From Phoronis australis (taxonomy: Eukaryota; Phoronida; Phoronidae), in assembly GCA_002633005.1 (NCBI GenBank), contig NMRA01000450.1, positions 226,876 to 290,875 of the forward strand: DNA of 64,000 bases. The letters run 5' to 3'. Shown here one piece after another: positions 14,301 to 26,300 of the stretch. Position numbers and translations under genes: made by a program. Positions within the stretch are counted from its first letter, which is position 1; each line of letters starts with the position of its first letter. The notes under the pieces were generated by a model. The model did not search any database and was not told the origin of the DNA. It saw only the letters and a program-made list of their open reading frames with translations.

Positions 14301-17300
14301 GACTTCATTGAACACCAAGAGCTTCTATTTAATCATATCCTTTGCAATGCTCTTTTTTGAAGTTTGACATTTAAATCAGACTTGCTGCTTTATTTTTGAA
14401 AGTTGACATTTAAATACCAGTTCTTGCTTTATGCTGTGTGTGGTGGGCAGCCTGTTTATTTCCTGTGTTGTCTAACAGTTGTGTATTGTTTCAGCCACTA
14501 CCCTACCACAAAACACACGGTGGTTGCAGACACTCCTGAAAACAGAAGGATCACCAAGAACACTCAGATCCAGAGTAATGTAAGTAGCAGCAGATGACAG
14601 AGGTTCAACTCATCAGTTATCATCGTTATGCTGACTCATCAATACACTCTGTTGATGGGCCTTCTGTACTTTTTCTAATAATCTTCAGCACCCTCTATTG
14701 TCAAGCATTCGCTCTTTCTGTACGTTTGCTAGTCCTAATGGTAGGAGTCTGTTTCGGGGGTTCAGTGTATTCTGCGCTACCTGGTGGCCACTTTGATTAT
14801 TTTGAATGTTTTTGTTGTCTACCTCTGTATCTGCCAAACCACTCAGAGGATCATGAAAATTGTCAAATGTCTTCATACTGACCATGCGCGCACCCAGGGG
14901 GGCTGGGGGGGGGGCTCAAATGAGCCCCCCATTTGGCGCAGTGGGCAAAAAGGTCCACCATGTGAGAAACCAAAAGTCCACTAAACAAGCACAAACGCGC
15001 AATTCACAGTGGTGCAGAATAAATTAAATCCTCTGAAATTTGGAGGAAAGTGTATTCTTGTTACATTGACCACATATCAACAGGTGTCGCTACTGCTTTG
15101 CCTCCTGCTGGAATGCAATGTTTTATGGTGGCCTCATTGTATCTTTTGAGTTGCTCAACAGATTTTCATGAAAAGTGGCAAATAGTTTTGCATTGAGGAA
15201 ACAGTGGTGCCTTTTTGTTTTCAGACAGTTTGACGTATTCTGCACCATCTAGTGGCCATTTTTATGGTACTAATTAACAGCCCTATATTTGCGGTGTAGT
15301 CGTGGGCGTCTTTCAATGCTTCGCATTGCGCTTGTTATTTTCGATGCCAGCCTTCTATCCGCCAAACTGTTCAAAGGATGATCAAAAAAATTGGCAGATG
15401 TGTTCTTACTGACAACAGTGTGGTTAACATTGATTTACAGACCGTCCGTCTACTGTGCCCCTCCCCCCAAATGGCTTTTTTGCGTCAACCTCTTGCAGGA
15501 TCTTTGTGAAATATGACAAATGACAAATGTATTCCTATGAATGTGGCAACAAATGACAACCACAGCTGTCTAATATTGACAATTCTATTTTTTTACGTTT
15601 GCTTCTGTATCCTCGTAATACCTGGGCGAATTTTCATGAAATTGTGCTAATAGATTTTTGTGAGGAAGACAAACTTCTCATTTTCTATCGGCTGCACAAG
15701 GACACCTAGAAGACATTATTTTATACCAATAAACATTTCTAGATGTATACCGTATGAAGTGCACATTTCAATGCTTGCGTTCCTCTTACTTCTTATTCTG
15801 TGGTGAAAATTGTCTTTCTGGTGTTAATGGGATACGTTAGAGGTCCTTCTGAGTAACATTGATGCTTTGGTGTTACGCGAAGCACCCGTTATCTGGGAAA
15901 TTTGAAGCCTCTTGTAATTGACGATGACACGAGGTTGCAAAGCTCAGGTTGATCTATTAGTTTTATGGAACACTTGAGTCCCATGCTCCACCACTAACCA
16001 CTGACTGGTTAGATTGAAGACGACCACTAATGATAGGTGAATGGAGCTCATCAAGAAATCTTGAATAAGCTTACTGGGACAGTCATCTTTTTCACTGTTG
16101 AATAACAAGCTTAGGAAAATCTTCCCTCATGGTAACGGTCCTTGTGCAGCCTTGGATACCAGTGTTGGTCAGTAAAGTAGTCCAAGCTCTCTATCTCTAT
16201 AGTGAATTCCATGACCAGCCAAAAACTTGTTTTCATACGGACCTGACTAGTCATCAAAACGAATCTCTCCCATCTCGTACTCCCACATGACAACAGCCCT
16301 AGCCATATTTCTATTTTTCAGAAGCTTGTCACATTGTTGCCAGTGTTGAAAATTTTACGAAATGTTGCTTGGTGATAACTGCCTCATAGAAACTATGTAA
16401 AAAGCGGAGTAAATTTTCCTTAAAAGTTATTTTTGTTGAGAAATTTAACCAAACAAAATTTCGCCTGTCCGCCATACTGTGTCCCAAACTGAAGATTTTT
16501 TGTCATAAATGAGGATGCCTGCTAGTAAAGTTATGCTAGTTTGGTGTCAAGCCTTGAATAGGTCCAAAAAGCTTGTATAATATTTTTCCATGCTTGAATA
16601 AGTTTGTGTACTTTTTAGCTTGCTTACCCTTGCCTGTAAAGATTATTCAAGCTTGATGATTTTCTTATTATACTTGTGTATCATCAATTTGTCTGGGGTC
16701 AGTTTGCACAAACTCCAGGCTGTTGTGTAAAATGCACTTACATCCAGACTAAGTTTTAGTATGAATTATTATGTGTGAATAATGGTGTAATGCACGGTCA
16801 ACATGCACCAGTAGTCTACGTTCACACGTCCTTGAAATAAATTCAAAGTATTTTTGTGCTTCGGTTTTATTCCGTCCATTCTCTCTGGCTATTTGTTCAT
16901 GTCAAAGATGACCATTTCAAAAATAATTGCAGCCAGTCATTTACTCATTGTACCAGACGTGCACAGGTCGCGCATGTGGGCCTATTGCACTGAGCACTTG
17001 TAACCATTTTTGTGCTTTATTAACATACAGTTAAAACCGCGCTGAGAAGCTAGAAACCTGACTCAAGAGTTTAGCATTGTGGCCCAGTGGGACTCGAACC
17101 CACAAGCTCAAGTAAAGAAAGCGGGCTCCTATCACGCTAGGCCACACTGCCTCCTCCAATATGACCTTAGCTCACGCTGTTGTTTTCTGATACAGATCAA
17201 ATACCATGAAGACTTTGAGAAGGCGAAGGGATCAAAGATTTCAGTGGCTGCGGACCCCGAGACGGAGCGAATCAAGAAGACGATGCAGACCATTAGTAAC

Positions 17301-20300
17301 GTGTCCTACCATGGCGAGTTGGAGAAAAAGATGGAGCAAGAGTCACACCGACCGAGTCATGCTGTGGAAGGTAGGGTCACGTGATCAGTGCACGGGATGT
17401 GGGGGGAGGGAGGGGGGGAGAAATAGACAGACAGTGTAGACATTTGATAACGTCTTATTTCCTTGGATGAAGAAGGACGATGGAATGCAAGTCACGCCTT
17501 CTAAATAACTGAATGAAAGGTAGGGTTGCTTAATCAGTAGGAGGAACATGGGTTGTGGTCTGACTATGCAGGAACTTAATAATTAGGTCTGTTGCAAGAT
17601 ATGCCATGTTGAAGTGCTGTCTTTTCTAGAAAGTTGACTGCTTCGCAGAATCCACAGAATCTGTGTAAATAAGTATGTTTTGTCTACTTAAATGCCTGAG
17701 AAGTCAACAAATGGATAGAGAACAAGTAAAAACCTGTTTACTCCATTACTCCAGCTTCAGCTAGAAGGGTGGGATTTACTGATTTGGTGTTTGGTGGTAG
17801 TGAGTTTGTGACTGTCTAGACCTATGGGACTTTTAAGAACTATGCGACAGTCTTGTATTCTTATCTCTTACTGACCTTTTTTTTACAACTCCCAGTCCTG
17901 CCAGATGGTATGAAGGTTTGATAAATGTTGTGTTTTCGTCGAGCTGCCATTGTTTAAACAAACGCATACATTTTCGTATTGTTTTATGAATAATCGCCTA
18001 GTATTCAGTTGACTCCTTCATTGATGCTTCAAAATCTTTCATTTTCTCCGCTCAAATATTGTTTTAAATTCTAGTAAGCTGTCAACATGCGTTGTTTATT
18101 TACTATGAACTTTGTAGTCGCTCAGTATTGTTTGACGTTGTTATCACTTGGCATCGTGTTGTGTCAAAGGTTTGATGATTGCTTATTGCTGTTTATCTTT
18201 TCGATACGTTTTGTTCGCTCAGTCTATTTTATCTGTTGATATTGGAATCGTCTCCCTCGTCTGTCATCAGGTCAACCAGCTGGGGCGCCACCTATAGGTA
18301 ACAATCAGTCATGTCCACTTGTGCCTGACACTGTCCTTACACTTCAGAATCTAACTGCAGTAATCGATAACCTCCGCTTTGTATATTAGAAGTTTACCAA
18401 AAAGTCTCCATGTAGTAAGCCATCCTTTGATGAATTGTCTGGCCTCGTTTTCATCTTTAACTTTGTGATAACTTTGTTTTGGGGCAGCCTACACCAAGAG
18501 CGAGACATTGTTTTCTATTTTGTTCATAGATCACGGCATGGTGTTGTTTAGATCCAACGTTTTGTTTTAGTTGCGGGCGAGCCTGCAGTGAATGATGAGC
18601 CCCCTAGTTCTGGTAACTAATACTACATTACACTAAGCTTTGCAACACGTCTGCTTCCCGAGGTCGTCTGCTTGCAAGCTTTGCTCTCATCTGTTATGGT
18701 GCATTATCAGTTGCATGGTCAGCCTTGCAATATTCCGTGTAATTTTACAAGCGATCAAGTCCTCTTTAAATTAATTTGGGTCAGTAAAGCTCCGGGCTGC
18801 GTTCCCTAGACCAAAGACACTCGCAAGATAACAGTTGTGTGTACACGCGCTTCGCTTGTAATGCATGCTGATATCTCGCAGATTTGATTAATCTTGAGCT
18901 TTTTGTGAGAGTCTTGCAGCTATGGAACTCGGCCCAGATCAAGTGTTTACAATATCTTTAATGCTCTGTGACCCATTTACTTGAGGTAGTAAGACTGGTA
19001 TACCTAAAGCATGGTTGTAGGTGTCATGTTTTTGCATAAAACAATAGAAGTATCAATTTAGCTCTACAGGCTTCACATACCAGTTCTACTGTTTACTGTA
19101 AAAATTTACAATGCAACTTTACAAAACAGACCTTTACTGAAATGTTCTAGCAAAAATTGTCTTTCGTCCCTGCTTAAACACAAGAGCCGAAGTTCAACTT
19201 GGATTGACCATTGCATTGTGGGAAGTTTACTTGTACAAAATAATGGTACAAGTCCAGTTGTTGCTTCTGTAGCTTGATGTAGCTTCCCAGTCATTGTGAA
19301 ATGACACGTCCCAGCACTGCTGCTGTGCACTCTAGCCGGAGCCGATGTAGCAAACCAGCTTGTATTTAGCTTCAGTGTTAAACTGCACTTACATGCATGT
19401 CACAGCGGTGTAAGGTTAAGTATACAGTAATTGTAATTTCCTGTTTTCCGTATCGTTGCTCTTGACATACTGCGTTTTCAGATTATATTGTGGCTTGTTA
19501 ATTATTGCCTTTCAGGTAAAGAATGAATAGTTTGTTGTTAAAGTACTACACATGATGTTATCTCATGCGAAACTTCGTTCTTTGACCCCTCTCTTAATAT
19601 TCATTCTACGCTAAGTTGTCCTATTGTCTACTTCAGAGCCACATCAGTCCGGCTATCGTGCTTACAACTACGGTAATCACTGACCACACCTTCTTATTGG
19701 TTGTTTTTCTCTGCTATCATTGATTCCGTTGTTTGTTGTTTGTCACACTTTCACCTAGATTGCCCCTCAGCACCTCCTAGTGTGTTTCATCTTTTGTGCT
19801 TTCTGGAATATCATTTTGATGTTACTGCCGACAAAAAAAAACAAGTCGTTATGTTTTACGGCAACGTGTCAGATCTGTAGTCAGAAACTATAGTTTCGGT
19901 TGAATTCTTGGCTGTTTTAGAGTTTTAGCAAAACTGGATGTCTGTAGAGAGGTATCTTTAATGATAACAGGCAGGTGTTCAGGTTATGACTGTAAAAAAT
20001 CTTTTTGTTGTATTTCTTGAAATGACACAGTTGAGATTATTTTGTATTTTAATGCATGATATTCGTAAAGCCAGTTGGCCCCTGTGTTGGAAACGTGTGA
20101 GCTCCCTACCTATTCACAATGTGTGGGCCTGTTGTTCATGTATGAACTTTGTACCTATACACAGTGTGTGGGCCTGTTGTTCATGTATGAACTTTGTACC
20201 TATACACAGTGTGTGGGCCTGTTGTTCATGTATGAACTTTATACGTATACACAGTGTGTGGGCCTGTTGTTCACATGTGAGCTTGTACCTATATGCTGTG

Positions 20301-23300
20301 TGTGGGCCTGTTGTTCATGTGTGAACTTTGTACCTATACACAGTGTGTGGGCTTCTTGTTCACATGTGAGCGTTCTACCTATACACAGTGTGTGGGCCTC
20401 TTGTTCATGTGGCTTCTACCTGTACTCACTGTTTGGCTGTTGTTCACCCTAATTATTTACAGTGTAGTGTATAAACTTGTTTTCATTTCTCTTATTGCAA
20501 AAATCCCATAACTTAAAACAGTCTTCATTATCAGACAATGAAATTGGTGGGTTAGCAATGTGAAATTTTGATTTTTTTTATTCAAATTGAAAATAACAAA
20601 AAACCATGGATGGGCATTTAGCCAAGTATGGGTGTTTAAGTCAAGGTTTTAAAAAGTTGGGCTTTTCTGTAGTTTTAGCTGCGTGTGCTGTGTTGTTTTT
20701 GTCTTGTCTTCCATGAGTGTTCGTAGCTAGTTAGGTAATGTCAGCACAAAGTGTGTCATGCGTGTACATACAAGCCACCCAAACATTAGCGCGCATGATC
20801 AGGCATATACAAGTACACATGCCTGCGCTTTCAGTGGAGTCCAAAAATATGACTGTTTAAAATTTCTAGGTTACCAACCTATCGATTTGAGCGTATGGAT
20901 CCTTTTCGAGAGTATGGATCCTTTTCGAGAGTATGGATCCTTTTCGAGAGCACTCACAATAACCTGGGCGTACAAGCAAATTTTCTCGCTCAAATCCCTA
21001 TTGGTAAACTCGAAATTTTAAACTGTCCTCTCATATTTTTGTCCGCACATTGCAAGCGCATATTTGTGTAATCACACACCTAGATTGTGCGTGCAGATGT
21101 TTGGGTGCCTTGACATAGGTGATCAGGTAATGCTATCACAAAAGTTCCGTCCACACACAGACTTACCCTGGAACAACTTACACTTGTGCGACTTGCCCCA
21201 ATTCAAATGGAGCATCCACACACACATATCCGATAACTAGCGCAAGGGCGGAAGACCTTTATGTACGTAAGTGCACAAGCACGCAGCTGATTACTTCCGC
21301 CTGCGCACAGCAATTAGTAGTGCCGCAAGTTACTCTTGAACAAGTTACCCTGCCTCGGTAACGTGGAATAAGGTATGACATGCGCGGCAAGTTGCACTAC
21401 TATAAATATACAGTCTCGGAATACCCCCGGAACCTAGTGATAGCTCGTTCCAGGAGTAAATTTTTCTGGGGTTAGTCAGTGTGTGGGCGGCACTAAAGTG
21501 TTTCATGAATGTTCATAGCTAGTTAGGTAATGTCATCTCAGAGTTTCATTTACTGCTGACAGTGAGATGACATCTCTGCATCTAACCATTGGAACTAGTA
21601 TACAGATTTGTTTACGGTAAAAACTCTTCAATTTGGGACAAAGATAATTGGTGAATTTGCCCTATTTTTATTTTTAGACTTAGCACATTGGTGCAAATGC
21701 TCAAAATTTTACCAAATTTTGTTTGGTGATGGCTTCACCATCCATACTATGCTAAAAGCAAAGTAAAGTTTCCCGAAAAGTTATTTTTGTTGAGAAATTT
21801 GACAAAATGAAATTCCACACGTCCGCCATATTGTATCCCAAGCTGATGAATGTTTACAGTACGTTATGGTTTCATTTTGAATGATTAATGTGTGAGCAGT
21901 GATGCAAAAATAGCATTTCCGTATTTGAAAGTTTTAATTTGGCTTAGCCCCGTATTTGCATGGTAAAGTTTCTTTAAATTTGAACTGAAGTAATTGCTAA
22001 AATTGCCATTTTTTAATTTTCCACCAAGTTTGCCTGTGGAATGAAGACACCTGTGTTGTTCGGTTGGTCTTGACGAGAGTTGTGCGCAGTTGCATGAAAC
22101 AGTTCCAAATAGGGACTCAACTAAGTTCTCTAAATCTACTACACATATGTGGACTTGTGGAAACACCGATTTCCTTTCTTATATGGTTTTAGTTTCATTA
22201 CTAAGTCAAATTTGGCCTTCGACACAAATTGAGAGTGAACTCGATCGAAAATAAATAAAGATTGTTTCATGCAATCTTCCTAATTTAAGGACTAAGTCTC
22301 TTTATTTTTCATTGAACTCGGGACTCAGTTTTTAGTTTAATTACTAGAAAGTGTCATTAGTGAAAGAGGAGCTCATAATATAATAAAGATGAAATGATAG
22401 AAAAAGATTTCATATGTGAATAAAGAAAGACACAAATACACAAAGATTTGGGGTTCTTAGTTGAGTCCCTATTTGGGACTGTTTCTTGTAATGGAGCACA
22501 GCAGTTCTAACACAAAGTGCTGTAAAATAGGCTAGTGTATTAGGTGTTCTTGTGGTAAATGGCCTGGCAACATGGCCATTGTTTCATTCAATGCACAAGG
22601 TTATTTCAGCTGGTCAGTTACTCAATTGTCTTGCAGCCTCACCTTGTGTAACACCATGGCCTGAAACCAGCAAACTTTATTTGAGACTCGACTCGAAACT
22701 TGACCGTGTGCAGTTTGAGTGTTACCTCAAATTCAGTCTTGAATAAAGTTTATAGGTTTCGGGATCATGTAATACTTATTGTACATGGACACTGCCTGCA
22801 GAGAACTACCGATGGATGACCACTCTCTGAGCATAACCCTGTTATAGTCCTGTGCTGGTGGCAGTTTCAGTTCCGCTTTAGCTCCACATTCTCCAGGTAG
22901 CCCCGTGTTCACGTGATGCCTGTACATACTTCATGACTCGGCGCCCCGTGCTCACGTGACGCCTGTATCGTTTACAGAACCACAACAGCAACAGCAGCAG
23001 CACGGAATAGTGACGATGAACCAGCCTCACCGGCGCCAGCCAGGCAGTATCTCCAACTATGACCCTATGTCGCAGGAGAGCGTCTACACATCATCACCTT
23101 ACAGTAATCAACGCGTGGGCACACGCGTCTATAGTAGTTCGCAAGGTAGGACGCGTGTCCGTCCGTGTCTCACTGTAGAAGATGTATTGTGACCGCATGT
23201 TGTTACATTACTCATCAATTACCATAGTACCCATTAGCTATTAATGACCATGTACTGCCAACAGTAGCCTTCCAATGGTTGAATACCTTGTACAGCAGCA

Positions 23301-26300
23301 CTTCATAGACTTGGGTTGACTGATACTCGCCGGTTTAACACAACCAAGGCTGTAGAGCTTAATATGCCAGGCTGGAGTATGATCCACACGTCTGAGAAAT
23401 GCTGTTGTAAGGGTCTTGGGTTTGTTAGATAATCATAACTGAATGGAGTATTTTTCAATTAATTTGTAGAGTGTGTCATATAGTATTGCCCATGCATGCT
23501 TTAAACTTGAACTTAACCTTGCAGCCTATATACCTTTATCACATCACACTAAACTAATACTGCATTGTGAGGCTATAAGATGGCTACCCTTGTCTTTATT
23601 ATCAAGGTGCATGTCTTTGTTACCGTGCTGCGTGTTATTGGCCATCTCATCATGACTGTACATTGCCACCCAGGCTTGGGGGCATGTTTTACGGTTTGGT
23701 CGTATGTCTAGCGTAACTCAGACAGTCATATTTTAGAGTTCATGTGGCGCACACTTCATTCTTTGCACAAGTGGCTCGTGAAGTTTGTCACTGGTCATGG
23801 TCACGCTCTACGCTTAAATTTAACTCAGTTGAGGTTATAGTTGTTTAGATAAACATGTCGCGTTCAATTTCGCGTCTTAGCTATGGCCAGACGTACGACC
23901 ATTGATAAAAGTGGCCCCACCTATTTAGGTGCATTTTAAGAACTGAAACTGGAAAGGAGACTTGACCACAGCAATGGTGGCTGACGATCACTTGAGACCA
24001 ATGTCTTCATGTGAACACCGCAGTGGTGGCTGGCTGGTCACGTGAGGTCATTGTGCTCGTTTGAACACGATAATGGTGGCTGGCTAGTCACGTGAGGCTG
24101 GTGACTTCATATGACTACTTGCTGAGTGGGATGTGGCAACTACTCGACTTGTCTTACTTTATGCTCCTATAACATACACCTTTGAAGTTCATTAAATCAA
24201 TGCTCAAGACAACTAAATATTATTACTGGAGACTGCTAGAAAAGTTACCGCACACCTGGCATGTTTACAGTAATTAGCCAAATTTGGTACCATGTAATTG
24301 GTAGTTTTTCATGTAGAACCTCGTGTAAATTTCAGAGGTTTCAAGCTTAAGTCCACAATACCCTCTGATGCACCATTGAAGCAGTTCCTCGTAGTCCCAG
24401 CAGGTGGCAGAATAGGTCATCAGTAGCAAGACGTTTCTGGTCACGATTGATTTGAGCGAGTAAGCCATTAAACAGTCGAGAGTTTTTACCAAATTCCATT
24501 CAGTCAGTGTACTGCGTGGTTGGAGCAATGCACACTGGAATCCAATATTATGCAACGAAAATTGATCATTTCTGTTGTGGATATGTTTTCTGCTGTGAGC
24601 CTTTTCATTGCTACCTTGATTGACACAGCCACGCCTTGCACACAGTGCCATCTGTTGTTATTTGTGGACAAGTCATGAACACTGACACACCCATTCTGTA
24701 ACTGCATGTCGCTTTGTCAATTTACAGCCTCAGAACCACAGCCCAGAACACGCAGGGTCGGCTCGATTGCCGACTATGACCCGGTCAACGAACAGTTTGG
24801 CTCTATCGCCGGTCAGTACACGGCTCCACCACCTGAAGCCGCGCCCGCACCACCTACAGAGCAGTATAGAGAGCCCAGCCCCCCACCGGTCCANAGTACA
24901 GAGAACCTAGCCCCCCACCCCAACAAAGTTACCGTGAACCATCTCCTCCACCGGTGGAGACGTACTACCGTGAGCCATCCCCTCCCCCAGAGCCCAGTAG
25001 CCCCCTTCCCGCTGCTGACATGTTTGCTCGCTCCATTAGTCAGCCCCCTCAGGAAGAATCCATAGATGAAGGTAGTGTAACATGAAGACTAGTGACATCT
25101 GGTGGACAGTCAAGTGATTGGTAGTTTTGCAGTACTCTTTCAGACTAGTTACTAAGTACATTTAATGCTTTTTTTGTGGACTCGAAGGCCATTTCTCAGT
25201 AAAACACTTAAAAACCAAAATCAATGATTTCAGGCAGCCATTTGACGTTTTTCAGAAGTAAAGAATTGTTTGGTTGTTAAATATTTAAGAAAACAGTACA
25301 AATACACTGTATCAATTAAAATTTTTGCGTTTCTAGGCCAACGTTGGCGATTGTCCCAGTTTCCCTCTCACTTGACTGCCTATCATATACAATGTCTATG
25401 TCTTAAAGGTGAACTCGGCCGTTTTTGATGTTAAGTAACAGATCCCTGGTTATGTTGGAGGTACATTTTGCCTGTTATTTATTGTTCCTCTTGTGCCAAT
25501 GTACTATCCGTGGAACAATAGATTGTGCCCTGGACTGCCCAACTGAACACCAGCATCTTGGTTTTACATTTAGTCTTCCATTGAGCAAACACAATGTCCT
25601 ACTAGCTGTGAAATACAGTCTGTGACGGTCATTGTACTTAATAGAAGTGGATGCTAAACCAAATCACGGGCCTTTTGTTGGGTCGTCTGTCACTTTCCAT
25701 TGTTCTGTGGATGGCAAATGCACACCAACAGTTATTTACACGTAAAAATGTGTTACCAAGGTAACCAGGTATGTTTATTTTTAATTATGGTGACATCAAG
25801 AACAGTTGAAGTTCCTTGAACCCCCCCAGTCACACGTACACATTCTCCCAGATTCTACTCCGTTCACATGACTAGGGCGCATATTGTAGGAAAAGCATTA
25901 TGTTCTGTCTAACCTGATATGAATTTTAAAAATGGTGGTGGGCACTTTAGTGTTAGCAGCTGTTGGTGGGAGTCCCCAAATTCAGTTGGAATGTGCATCA
26001 CGTTTTTTCGTGAGTACATCAAATTTACCCCCCGATGTCAGAATATGACCTGAATGTTTAAGTGTGACCTGGGCTTTAGTTGTCTGTAGCGTTAACATGC
26101 ACTTTACCGGATTTTGGTTTCTAATTGTATTTTAACCACAAATTATTGTCTAGTTATTGCATCCTATTGTTTTTTTTTTGATAGTCTCCAGTTGTTATTT
26201 TTAAATTTTCTTCCGACTCTACTAACCTGTAATTGGAACAATTGGTGCATAAGAACATGCGGTTGGCAATTCACAAATTATTAAGTGGGAAAATGTGAAT

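Larger units (their letters stand above)
5359..14494. other. LASP intron, 9.1 kb
   Basis: Between the LIM exon and the first nebulin exon. It contains a poly-G tract with an ambiguous base (5951), family 1 MITE copies (about 8520-8620 and 9086-9319), two areas rich in GTGTATATTTGC or GTAAATATACAC motifs (about 12470-12530 and 13440-13690), a CAG-rich tract (13232-13326) and the 15-bp tandem repeat at 14051-14238. Otherwise nothing recognised. Confidence 0.7.
14580..17195. other. LASP intron, 2.6 kb
   Basis: Contains sequence of the hairpin/CTCF-like-motif repeat family in minus orientation (about 14700-15720), a family 1 MITE fragment (16330-16506) and a tRNA-derived element (17079-17153). 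Confidence 0.65.
19673..22977. other. LASP intron, 3.3 kb, rich in palindromic elements
   Basis: Holds, in order, a 45-bp minisatellite, a foldback element, a family 2 MITE, a family 1 MITE and a family 3 MITE. No additional exon was recognised. Two CACGTG boxes (22910-22915 and 22953-22958) precede the next acceptor. Confidence 0.7.

Noticed and set aside
17079-17153. Functional tRNA gene
   Set aside because: T arm is perfect but the acceptor stem does not pair, so it is called tRNA-derived.
20075-20452. Cysteine/tyrosine-rich repeat protein frames
   Set aside because: Produced by the 45-bp minisatellite, open in several frames at once, within a LASP intron.
24274-24651. 125-codon minus-strand open frame
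   Set aside because: Intronic, no family resemblance and no supporting signals.
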